A stretch of 64,000 nt of DNA from assembly GCA_964649665.1 (NCBI GenBank), contig CAZYPU010000002.1, forward strand, positions 6,429-70,428, in the 5' to 3' direction. The position numbers were made by a program, and so were the translations under genes. Numbering within the stretch: position 1 is the first letter of the stretch; each line of letters opens with the position of its first letter. The notes below the pieces were generated by a model. It did not search any database. It was not told where the DNA came from and saw only the letters and a list, made by a program, of their open reading frames with translations. Below, piece by piece: positions 16,356-24,120 of the stretch. This DNA comes from CAZYPU01 sp964649665. GTDB lineage: Bacteria > Omnitrophota > Gorgyraeia > JABMRN01 > RBG-13-46-9.

Positions 16356-16453
16356 AGTTGACAACTATCATTTCATAGTGTATACTAAAGTTGTTAACTG
16401 TTGACAACTAGTTTACAACTTTAATTCATTGATATAGACGTAAGTTGTAAACT
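16356..16453 (+). promoter_or_regulatory. Promoter with five AGTTGWNAACT operators
   Basis: The promoter is TTGACA (16358-16363), 17 bp, TATACT (16381-16386). Five near-identical 11-bp dyads surround it: 16356-16366, 16389-16399, 16399-16409, 16410-16420 and 16443-16453. Their centres are 33, 10, 11 and 33 bp apart, a symmetric arrangement close to whole helical turns. The first covers the -35 box and the second covers the predicted start site. The next gene encodes an N-terminal winged-helix domain, so autoregulation is a reasonable inference. Confidence 0.8.
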
Positions 16454-16471
16454 AACAGGAGAGGCGCGTTT

Positions 16472-17512
16472 ATGGATATAGAGAATTTAATACTTAGCGC
16501 GTTAAAGAAAAAAAAGCGGCTAAAAGCGTCCGAGATAATAAAATCTACGGAATTTTCGCGCGCTTATGTCAATAAGTTTTTTCAAAAATTAAGAAATGAT
16601 GGGAAAATTATTCTGCTCGGCAAAGCCAATAGGGCGCATTACATACTTGCGACCGGGGAGGGGCTGAGACAGGCCAAAAGCGGCCTATTGAAAGTTACCC
16701 GCATGCTGCGGAATAGGGGCCTTGCAGAAGACGTCGTTCTCCGTGACATAAAGGAAAAAACGGGTATTTTTTCCGGCATACCCGGGAACATTTCGGATAT
16801 TCTGGGTTATGCTTTCTCTGAAATGCTCAATAACGCTATTGAGCATTCCAGGTCCAACACTATCAGAATAGTTATGCAAAAACAGAAAGAAAGTATTGTA
16901 TTTCGCGTTATCGATAAAGGGGTCGGTGTCTTTAACAACATAATGCGGAAAAAAAAGTTAAAGAATGAAATGGAGGCCATTCAGGATCTTATTAAGGGCA
17001 AAGAGACAACCGCGCCGGACGTTCACACAGGCGAAGGCATCTTTTTTACCTCAAAGGCAGCCGACATGCTGGTCATACGGAGCGGGCACAAAAAACTATC
17101 TTTCAACAATTTTTTACGGGATATCTTTATTAATGACGTAAAAGATACCGCCGGGTCGAAAATATTTTTTTCGATCAATATAAATTCGAAAAAGAAGCTC
17201 GATCATATTTTTAAACAATACACGGACGAATCATTTGAATTCAGCAAAACAGAAGTAAACGTGAGGCTGTATAAGACGGTAAATGAATATATTTCCCGTT
17301 CGCAGGCAAGGAGGATTTTAAGCGGGCTGGGTAAATTCAAAAGAGTTTTATTGGATTTCAGGGGCGTAAAAACGGTGGGGCAGGGGTTTGCCGACGAGAT
17401 ATTTCGCGTATGGAAATCGCAGCACCCCGGCGTTTCCATTACCGCGCAAAATGCAAATGAGAATATAGAGTTCATGCTGCAGAGAGCCGGCGCCCCGTTT
17501 AAAAAGAAATAG
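16472..17512 (+). CDS. Winged-helix, HATPase and STAS-like (DUF4325) regulator
   Basis: A 346-residue soluble protein with three parts. Residues 1-65 resemble a winged-helix DNA-binding domain (LKASEIIKSTEFSRAYVNKFF). Residues about 75-245 contain a histidine-kinase-like ATPase fold with SEMLNNAIEHS as N-box and DKGVGVF as G1; no phospho-accepting His domain is present, as in RsbW-type anti-sigma kinases. Residues about 255-346 match the STAS-like DUF4325 pattern (VLLDFRGVKTVGQGFADEIF). AGGAGAGG lies upstream of the ATG. A repressor whose DNA binding is tuned by an ATPase/STAS module is an inference from domain order and the operator array. Confidence 0.75.
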   Translation: MDIENLILSALKKKKRLKASEIIKSTEFSRAYVNKFFQKLRNDGKIILLGKANRAHYILATGEGLRQAKSGLLKVTRMLRNRGLAEDVVLRDIKEKTGIFSGIPGNISDILGYAFSEMLNNAIEHSRSNTIRIVMQKQKESIVFRVIDKGVGVFNNIMRKKKLKNEMEAIQDLIKGKETTAPDVHTGEGIFFTSKAADMLVIRSGHKKLSFNNFLRDIFINDVKDTAGSKIFFSININSKKKLDHIFKQYTDESFEFSKTEVNVRLYKTVNEYISRSQARRILSGLGKFKRVLLDFRGVKTVGQGFADEIFRVWKSQHPGVSITAQNANENIEFMLQRAGAPFKKK

Positions 17513-17537
17513 GAGGTTCCATGCAACAATACTGATT

Positions 17538-17894
17538 GTGGATGACGAAAAAGACCTGAGGGATTTGTTGAAGGCGAGGTTTGAGCTAAGCGGCTTTAAG
17601 TGCCTGACTGCCAAAGACGGCAAAGAGGCGATTAAAATTGTCAAGAAAGAGAAGCCGTCACTCATAATAATGGACCTCGTAATGCCTGAAATGGACGGCA
17701 TCCAGGCCTATAAGGCCCTGAAAGCCGATGCCGAACACAAGCACATACCTATAATCGTATATACCGCCCAGCCGCCGGAGGTAGTGGTCAAAAAGGGCGA
17801 AACGGCGTTTGATGTGGTGGATTTCGTGCTGAAGCCATTTGACTCCAAAACGTTAGTTTTGGCGGTGAGGAAAATTCTAAGCAAAGAAGGGTAA
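17538..17894 (+). CDS. Response-regulator receiver with probable frameshifted start
   Basis: A stand-alone CheY-like receiver of about 120 residues: acidic DDE, phosphoacceptor in IIMDLVMPEMDG, T in VYTAQPP, K in VLKPFD. The longest frame starts at GTG 17538, which removes the first beta strand. Reading the same frame upstream gives HATILIVDDE, a normal receiver N-terminus. A strong AGGAGG and ATG (17511-17523) are present, but that ATG is out of frame by one base and ends after four codons (ATGCAACAATACTGA). One missing base after the ATG would restore the expected start. This may be a real mutation, re-initiation at GTG, or a sequence error. Confidence 0.7.
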   Translation: MDDEKDLRDLLKARFELSGFKCLTAKDGKEAIKIVKKEKPSLIIMDLVMPEMDGIQAYKALKADAEHKHIPIIVYTAQPPEVVVKKGETAFDVVDFVLKPFDSKTLVLAVRKILSKEG

Positions 17895-17898
17895 TATT

Positions 17899-17927
17899 TT
17901 GACAATATCACGTCTATTAGGTATACT
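17899..17927 (+). promoter_or_regulatory. Promoter of the PAS sensor operon
   Basis: TTGACA (17899-17904), 17 bp, TATACT (17922-17927). The predicted start near 17934 leaves a leader of about 43 nt with AAAAAGGGA before the ATG at 17977. Confidence 0.75.
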
Positions 17928-17976
17928 TGAGGGGGCCGATAGAGGTAAACTCCTATAAAACGGAAAAAGGGATATC

Positions 17977-19263
17977 ATGAAGGTTACCGGAAGCAAGAAG
18001 ATGGAAGATGAGTTGCGCGTAAGAGGCGAAGTCATATCGTCATCCATTAACGCTGTTGCTATCGCGGATCTTAAAGGGAATCTGGCATACGCAAACGCGT
18101 CTTTTTTGAAAATGTGGGGATATGCCTCCGGAGAGGTTCTGGGAAAACCGGCCGCGAAATTCTGGCACACAGAAAAAAAGGCATTAGAGATAATCGAGGC
18201 ATTGCGCAAGAAGGGGGGGTGGATCGGTGAATTGACAGCAGTAAAAAAAGACGGCGCACACTTTGATGTCCAACTTTCCGCAAGTATGGCGAAAGACAAT
18301 AGCGGTAAACCCGTCTGCATGGTGGCTTCTTTCGTAGATATCAGCGCACATAAGAAGGCAGGCGAAGAACTCCTGGCAAGCGAGGTGAAGTACAGGACGC
18401 TTCTTGAAGGGCTTCCGCAGAAGATATTTCTTAAGGACAGGAATCTAGTTTACGTATCCTGCAATCGGAACTATGCCCGCGATTTAAAAATTAAATCAGA
18501 TAAAATCTCCGGAAAGACGGATTATGACCTGTTCGCGAAAGATTTAGCTGAAAAATACCGCACAGACGATAAGAAAATTTTGGCGTCCGGAAGAAAGTTA
18601 GATATCGAGGAGAGGTACATAGAGAAAGGCCGGGAGATCTTAGTTCGCACTGTCAAAGAACCTCTTAAGGATACAGACGGCGCTACCATCGGGGTTTTGG
18701 GTATTTTCTGGGACGTTACCGAAGAGAAAAAGATACGGGATGAAAAAGAAAAACTTTTACACGACCTTGGCGAGCGCGTCAAAGAGCTCGATTGCCTATA
18801 CGGGCTTTCTTTGATCGTAGAGAAGCCAGGAATCTCGTTAGAAAGGCTATTTCAGGAGGCGGTTAAAATAATCCCGCCAGCATGGCAGTACCCGGATATT
18901 ACGCGCGCCAGAATAGTTTTTGAGAACAAGGAAGTCAAGAGCCCTGATTTCAGAACGGCCAGGTGGAAGCAGGAAGCCGATATAATAGTGCACGGGAAAA
19001 AGGCAGGTATCATCGAGGTTATTTACGTAGAAAAAAAACTGGACGTAAACGGAGACCCATTTTTAAAAGAAAAAAGGAAACTGATAGACGCCCTTGCCGA
19101 GCGGTTTGGAAGAATCACCGAACACAAGAGAACGGAGGAAGAATTAAAAAAGAAAATGCGGGACCTGGAGAGATTCAGTAAAATCGCGGTGGATCGGGAG
19201 CTTAAAATGAAAGAGCTTAAAGCGCGCATAAAGGAGCTCGAAGCAAAACTCAGGGAAAAATGA
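17977..19263 (+). CDS. Soluble PAS-PAS sensor protein without kinase domain
   Basis: A 428-residue protein with two PAS domains (about residues 12-125 and 133-255: NAVAIADLKGNLAYANASFL, and LKDRNLVYVSCNRNYA ending GIFWDVTEEKK). A GAF-like region (about 270-395) and a charged coiled coil (about 395-428) follow. There is no HisKA or HATPase domain and no membrane segment. The gene overlaps the following histidine-kinase gene by ATGA, so the two proteins are made together. The likely role is a sensory input subunit or scaffold for that kinase, inferred from coupling and the C-terminal coiled coil. Confidence 0.75.
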   Translation: MKVTGSKKMEDELRVRGEVISSSINAVAIADLKGNLAYANASFLKMWGYASGEVLGKPAAKFWHTEKKALEIIEALRKKGGWIGELTAVKKDGAHFDVQLSASMAKDNSGKPVCMVASFVDISAHKKAGEELLASEVKYRTLLEGLPQKIFLKDRNLVYVSCNRNYARDLKIKSDKISGKTDYDLFAKDLAEKYRTDDKKILASGRKLDIEERYIEKGREILVRTVKEPLKDTDGATIGVLGIFWDVTEEKKIRDEKEKLLHDLGERVKELDCLYGLSLIVEKPGISLERLFQEAVKIIPPAWQYPDITRARIVFENKEVKSPDFRTARWKQEADIIVHGKKAGIIEVIYVEKKLDVNGDPFLKEKRKLIDALAERFGRITEHKRTEEELKKKMRDLERFSKIAVDRELKMKELKARIKELEAKLREK

Positions 19264-21329
19264 AAAAGCAAACGCGCTACAAAAGAAGCGTTAGGTTCAA
19301 GGCAACGCAGGTTATTTGCGGTGCCACATTAATTATTGCGGTTATAGGGTTAAGCGGGGGGTATTTTTTGGGATTTAGATTAGTGCGTACTCTAATCGGA
19401 GAAAATTACGCAAGAATGGCCGGGTTGCTCGCAAACTCCGTTGATAGAATTATTATCGAAGAGATAAATGATGTAAAAACCTATGTGGACAGCCCATTCT
19501 GGAAGATGGCGATTGAGGAGAGTAATTTAAGGTACAAAACCATGAGCCCCGAAGCTGCCAAAAGATTTTTTCTGGATACCGATGAGAGGTGGAAGGAAGC
19601 CCTTCCCGATAGCCCACTCGTTAAGCAATATTTAGATAGCACGCTTAGCATAAGATTAAGAAAACTGGCCAAGAATAACAAAACTGTAGTGGAAATTTTT
19701 GCTACCGATAAAAAAGGCGCCTTGGTGGCATCCTCGGGCAAAACGAGTGATTTTTATCAGGCAGACGAAGAATGGTGGCAGCGTGCTTTCGCTGGCGGCA
19801 AGGGCAAGGTTTGCATGGGAAATATCGAGTTTGATGAGTCAGCCGATGTATGGGTTTTATCTATCGCCGTTCCTATCAGGGACGAATCCGGCCAGGTAGT
19901 AGGGGTGTGCAAATGCCTGGAGGGGATCGAAAGATTTATGGGCCACCTGAAGGATTTTAAAATCGGTAAAGAAGGACACGCTGTTCTGGTTAACGAAAAA
20001 GGCAATATCATAATTCATGGGGAAATAAAGCCGTTGTCGATGAAATTCGCAAAAGAGGAAATTCTTCGGAAGATTTATTCGACCGAAAGAAAATGGGAGA
20101 TAATAAAAGACCCGCATATTCATAAAGGAAAAATTTTTGTCGCCTATGCTGAAATTTTGCACCCTTTCCTTATAGAAAGCGGAATAAGGTGGGTAGTTTT
20201 TGTAGACCATGATGTGGATGAGGTATTCGCGCCTTTAAACAAATTGTTTTTACAAATGTCTGTTGTCGTGGCCATAGTGATATTAAGCCTTATCCCCGTA
20301 GCGTTTATTTTCGGCGGAGTACTTGCAAAACCATTACGAAAACTTAGCGAAGCAACGAAAGAGATCGCAAGAGGCAACTGGGATTACGACCTCAAGATTA
20401 AAACAGGCGACGAAATCGAAGAACTCGCTGTTTCGTTTAGAAAGATGCTCTCGAGTATTAGAGAGAAACAAAAGGAAATCACAGAAGCCAAGGACAAATT
20501 TCAGAACCTGTCAGAAACCCTGGATGCGAAGGTCAGGGGGCGCACTAAGGAATTGACCCAAGCCCAGGAGGCGACGTTAAATATATTGGAAGATCTGCAG
20601 GAAGCGAAAAATAAGATAGAAGAGACCTTGAAAATAAAGTCTGAATTTACCTCTGTGGTATCGCACGAGTTGAGAACGCCGCTTACGGCAATTAAGGAAG
20701 GCATTGCTATAGTTCTGGATGGGACAGCCGGAAGAATTAACCCGGAACAGAAGGATTTTCTGGATACGGCAAAGCGAAACGTCGACCGCCTTGCGCGCCT
20801 CATAAACGACGTTCTCGATTTCCAGAAATTGGAAGCCGGCAGGGTAGAGTTTAGAATGGAAGAAAACGACATAAATGAGGTTGTCAGGGAAGTCGAAAAA
20901 GAAATGGCACCTGTCGTAAAAGAGAAAAAGCTGGATTTTTCCGTTAAACTTGACAAAAAAATACACAAAATAAAATTCGACAGAGACACCGTCATTCAGG
21001 TGCTTACGAATCTTGTCAGTAATGCCGTAAAATTCACGGAAAAAGGCGCCATTACGATTATTACGGACTACGACCGAAAGGATAACGCAATTCTTGTTTC
21101 AGTAAAAGATACCGGCCCGGGGATTAAAAAAGAAGATTTACCGCGCCTTTTCCGGAGATACGAACAACTGGAAAAAGGCAAGGGAAGAAAGACCGGCGGA
21201 ACAGGCCTTGGCCTTGCGATTTCGAAAGAAATAATCACGCGGCATAGCGGAAAAATCTGGGCGGCATCAGAACCCGGCAAGGGCTCGACCTTTTGCTTCG
21301 TTTTGCCTGTTAAGGAACGAAGGAGTTAA
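19260..21329 (+). CDS. Membrane sensor histidine kinase (Cache-like, HAMP, HisKA, HATPase)
   Basis: A 689-residue sensor kinase. TM1 is at about residues 17-40 and a ~280-residue periplasmic region with dCache-like pattern follows (EEWWQRAF, VWVLSIAVPIRD, GHAVLVNEKGNIIIHG). TM2 lies near 325-345, then HAMP (KPLRKLSEATKEIARGNW) and a coiled coil. The dimerisation domain has phosphoacceptor H469 in SHELRTPL. The ATPase domain has an N-box at LVSNAVKF near 585, DTGPGI and GGTGLGLAI. A receiver gene follows one base later. The ligand is unknown. Confidence 0.88.
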   Translation: MKKQTRYKRSVRFKATQVICGATLIIAVIGLSGGYFLGFRLVRTLIGENYARMAGLLANSVDRIIIEEINDVKTYVDSPFWKMAIEESNLRYKTMSPEAAKRFFLDTDERWKEALPDSPLVKQYLDSTLSIRLRKLAKNNKTVVEIFATDKKGALVASSGKTSDFYQADEEWWQRAFAGGKGKVCMGNIEFDESADVWVLSIAVPIRDESGQVVGVCKCLEGIERFMGHLKDFKIGKEGHAVLVNEKGNIIIHGEIKPLSMKFAKEEILRKIYSTERKWEIIKDPHIHKGKIFVAYAEILHPFLIESGIRWVVFVDHDVDEVFAPLNKLFLQMSVVVAIVILSLIPVAFIFGGVLAKPLRKLSEATKEIARGNWDYDLKIKTGDEIEELAVSFRKMLSSIREKQKEITEAKDKFQNLSETLDAKVRGRTKELTQAQEATLNILEDLQEAKNKIEETLKIKSEFTSVVSHELRTPLTAIKEGIAIVLDGTAGRINPEQKDFLDTAKRNVDRLARLINDVLDFQKLEAGRVEFRMEENDINEVVREVEKEMAPVVKEKKLDFSVKLDKKIHKIKFDRDTVIQVLTNLVSNAVKFTEKGAITIITDYDRKDNAILVSVKDTGPGIKKEDLPRLFRRYEQLEKGKGRKTGGTGLGLAISKEIITRHSGKIWAASEPGKGSTFCFVLPVKERRS

Positions 21330-21330
21330 T

Positions 21331-21696
21331 ATGGCCAAGAAAGTATTAGTAGTTGACGACGAACCGGATATTCTTAAAATCGTGTGTTTTCGGCTGAAAA
21401 AAGCCGGCTACGAAGTTAAGACAGCCTCTGACGGAAAGGCCGCGCTTGATTTAATAGAAAAAGACCGCCCTGATTTAATCCTTCTTGATCTTCGTATGCC
21501 TGTAATGGATGGATACGAGGTTTGCAGGAAGATAAAGTCAGATGAGAAGTTGGGGGATACGCCGATTATTTTTATTACCGCAAGTTCCGGGGCTACAGTA
21601 AAGGATAAAGTCCGCGAATACAAAGCGGATGATTATATCATAAAACCTTTCGAGCCGGAGGAATTGATCGCGAAAGTGAAAAAATTTATAAGTTAA
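21331..21696 (+). CDS. Single-domain response regulator
   Basis: A 121-residue CheY-like receiver: VLVVDDEPDI, phosphoacceptor in LILLDLRMPVMDG, T in FITASSG and K in YIIKPFEP. No output domain. It begins one base after the histidine-kinase stop and is the obvious phosphate acceptor for it. A strong hairpin follows immediately. Confidence 0.88.
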   Translation: MAKKVLVVDDEPDILKIVCFRLKKAGYEVKTASDGKAALDLIEKDRPDLILLDLRMPVMDGYEVCRKIKSDEKLGDTPIIFITASSGATVKDKVREYKADDYIIKPFEPEELIAKVKKFIS

Positions 21697-21702
21697 GAAA
21701 AA

Positions 21703-21740
21703 GACCGGGGCGGTTGCCAAATATGGCAACCGCCCCGGTC
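21703..21740 (-). terminator. Perfect 17-bp hairpin, U-tract only on the minus strand
   Basis: GACCGGGGCGGTTGCCA (21703-21719) pairs perfectly with 21724-21740 around an AATA loop. On the + strand it is followed by TGAAGGAC, with no U run. On the minus strand it runs into TTTTTCTT, the form of an intrinsic terminator. It may still stall or process the + transcript between the two response-regulator genes. Confidence 0.6.
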
Positions 21741-21752
21741 TGAAGGACAGGC

Positions 21753-23198
21753 ATGCCGAAAGCGAACATTTTAGTAGTAGATGACGAAATCGACGTAACA
21801 AAAGTCGTAGGCGCCAGGTTAAAAAAAGCGGATTTTGACGTTTCTACGGCAAAAGACGGTAAAGAGGGTTTATCTTTTGCGAAGAAGGCGGTACCCGACC
21901 TCATTCTTCTGGACATAATGATGCCCGGCATGGACGGCTATGAAGTGGCCGAGCGTCTCCAGAAGGACCCCAAGACCTCGCTTATCCCCATAATCATGCT
22001 TACGGCGAAGGCATCCTCCGATGATAAAATAAAGGCGTTAAAAATGGGCATCGATGATTACATAACGAAGCCCTATGACGCCAACGAGCTCATAGCGAGG
22101 GTGGAGGCAGTATTAAGAAGGACAAAAAAAGAGCCCTTTCCGAGCGCCGTGCCCCTCTCTCTCGATGAGAAAAAAAGAATACAACTATTGGAGAAAATGA
22201 TAAGCGAAAAGGTCATGAAACTTACGCTGGAATATAACATGGCGAGTTTTAACGGATATTCCTGGCCGTATGCGGCCGAATTTTTCAATGCAAAAGACGG
22301 CTCGGAAATCAATCACATTAATTTCATTGCGGAAAAAGGCTGCTTTGACAGAGAATTTTTCGACAAGGTGCTCCTGTGTCCGCACTGCGGCCATCATGAC
22401 ATTAATGTTCGCGAGACCTGCCCTTCGAATCACAGCGCGAATGTTTCGGTAGCGGAGATGATACATCATTTCAGGTGCGGCTACGTGGGCACCATAGCGG
22501 AATTCCAGCAGGGTATCCGGTATGTCTGCCCAAAATGCGGAACTGAACTTCGCCAGGTCGGCATCGATTATGACAAGCCGGGCCAGAGCTACATATGCCA
22601 TGATACAAAAGAAAAATTTACCGAGCCCGACGTCTGGTGCCAGTGCAGGAACTGCAAGAAGCAGTTCGAAATCGACGATGCCGTAAGGAGCGACATTTTC
22701 TCTTACGTGCTTAACGAAAGGGGCAAACAGACGGTTGAGACGGGTAGATTTTCCGAGATTAATCTGGAAACCGCGATTGTTGACGAAGATGTTGATTTGT
22801 ATAACCTGCGGTATTTCAAGAAACAATTTTCAGACGAAACAGAACGCGCAAAGAAATTTAAAAGGACATTTTCCCTTATCTTTGTCCGCATCCTGAATTT
22901 CGATAAAGTGGTGGAGGATCTGGGCATTACGCGCCTCAGGTCCGTCCTTAAACAGATCGCCTCAATACTTAAGGAAAATTTATGGGACGTCGATACCCCC
23001 GCGCGTTACGATAAAAACGCGTTTATCACCCTTCTGCCGGAAGCGGATATGGAAAAGGCAAAGGCGCTGGCAGATTCACTCAGTAAAAAAATAGCGGATT
23101 TGACAAGAGAAAATCTGCAAATAAAAATAAACACGGTTTCTTATCCGGAGGATGGCGATACGGAAGACGCTCTGATTGAGAAGCTGTTGAAAACATAA
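21753..23198 (+). CDS. Response regulator: receiver, TackOD1, degenerate GGDEF
   Basis: A 481-residue protein. Residues 1-120 are a receiver with phosphoacceptor D54. Residues about 130-330 match TackOD1, a zinc-ribbon-containing output domain, with CPHCG, CP, RCGYVG, CPKCG and CQCRNCKK pairs. Residues about 335-481 resemble a GGDEF fold, but the signature is replaced by YDKNAF (in PARYDKNAFITLLP), so diguanylate cyclase activity is unlikely. It may bind a nucleotide or act as a protein-interaction module. It lies just before the exopolysaccharide-like export genes, so control of that cluster is possible but unproven. Confidence 0.75.
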   Translation: MPKANILVVDDEIDVTKVVGARLKKADFDVSTAKDGKEGLSFAKKAVPDLILLDIMMPGMDGYEVAERLQKDPKTSLIPIIMLTAKASSDDKIKALKMGIDDYITKPYDANELIARVEAVLRRTKKEPFPSAVPLSLDEKKRIQLLEKMISEKVMKLTLEYNMASFNGYSWPYAAEFFNAKDGSEINHINFIAEKGCFDREFFDKVLLCPHCGHHDINVRETCPSNHSANVSVAEMIHHFRCGYVGTIAEFQQGIRYVCPKCGTELRQVGIDYDKPGQSYICHDTKEKFTEPDVWCQCRNCKKQFEIDDAVRSDIFSYVLNERGKQTVETGRFSEINLETAIVDEDVDLYNLRYFKKQFSDETERAKKFKRTFSLIFVRILNFDKVVEDLGITRLRSVLKQIASILKENLWDVDTPARYDKNAFITLLPEADMEKAKALADSLSKKIADLTRENLQIKINTVSYPEDGDTEDALIEKLLKT

Positions 23199-23202
23199 GC
23201 CT

Positions 23203-23363
23203 GTCATCCTGAGGAGGCCTGTCCCCCACCCTACGGGTCGTAGACCCGGAGGGAAAGGCCGACGACCGAAGGAAGTCCCGCATACCACAATGAACAATAT
23301 AGGCCATGCGGGACGAAGGATCTTAACGTAGAGATTCTTCGCCCCTTCGGGGCTCAGAATGAC
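23203..23363. repeat. GTCATYCTGAG-family palindromic repeat (copy 2, with nested module)
   Basis: Bounded by GTCATCCTGAG and CTCAGAATGAC. A nested module around CCCTACGGGTCGTAGACC (from 23229) is repeated in copy 3 at 62157-62175. A CGGGACGAAGGATCTTAACG stretch precedes the right arm. It occupies the gap before the membrane-fusion gene. Confidence 0.8.
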
Positions 23364-23400
23364 AAAGTGGGGAAACTCCTCGCAAGAAAGAGGGTAATGC

Positions 23401-24120
23401 ATGAGGCTAAGAAAAATAGAAGCGTTTACGTCTACCAAGGAGCAGATCGAAAGGCAAAAGCCGAAGAAGGGCCTTCCGAAGCCGGTTAAGATATTCATAT
23501 TTATCCTGATACTGTTTTCGCCCGTTTTCATATGGAAGGCCATTACTCATAATGCGGTATATTGCAACGGGCTTGTCATGGGGCAGCTCGAGCTTGAAAT
23601 GGCGGGAGTGGACTTTCAGAAGATTCGCTCGGATGTAGACGGAGAAATTACTGAACTCCCCGCTCAAAAGGGCCGGAGGGTAGAGAAGGGAAGCCTCCTT
23701 GCCGTCATAAAAATAGAAAAAGACGGTAAGGTGGATCATGTTGAAATGAGGTCTAAAAACGAGGAACTGATAGTGAGCGAGAGCAGAAAAGTCGGGGATT
23801 TTATTAAAAGGGGCGATGTAATCTACGGCGTCCTGCCGGTAGGGACGTATTGGGTGGAGGCGTTTGTTCCCGAGAAATATATACACCAGGTTCGCATGGG
23901 GGGAGAAGCGGTGATTTTTGAGGGCTCTTCCCGAAAGAGGTTCAGCGGAAAAATTGATTCCGTATCGGCGGAAGTCGAGACAATGCCGAAGATGTTCTCC
24001 ATGTACCATTTTTCCCCCAAGAGGGTTTTTACCGCGAGAATATCGTTAACCGGCAGGGACATACCCCCGTACATACTTAAGTTCGGCATGAGGGTAAAGT
24101 GCAAGATCTATAAGAAATGA
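23401..24120 (+). CDS. HlyD/Alg44-like membrane-fusion protein
   Basis: A 239-residue protein with one membrane segment (about residues 29-49). The periplasmic part has a biotinyl-lipoyl-like half motif (IRSDVDGEITELPAQKGRRVEKGSLLAVI) and a beta-barrel region ending VKCKIYKK. There is no long coiled-coil hairpin, so it is shorter than typical HlyD and closer to Alg44 periplasmic parts. It overlaps the next GT2 gene by ATGA, which itself overlaps a TolC gene, so the three are translationally coupled. Its role as periplasmic adaptor for polymer export is inferred from this order. Confidence 0.78.
   Translation: MRLRKIEAFTSTKEQIERQKPKKGLPKPVKIFIFILILFSPVFIWKAITHNAVYCNGLVMGQLELEMAGVDFQKIRSDVDGEITELPAQKGRRVEKGSLLAVIKIEKDGKVDHVEMRSKNEELIVSESRKVGDFIKRGDVIYGVLPVGTYWVEAFVPEKYIHQVRMGGEAVIFEGSSRKRFSGKIDSVSAEVETMPKMFSMYHFSPKRVFTARISLTGRDIPPYILKFGMRVKCKIYKK

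Noticed and set aside
17521..17535. Four-codon frame behind AGGAGG as a leader peptide
   Set aside because: A single missing base in the receiver gene explains the layout better.
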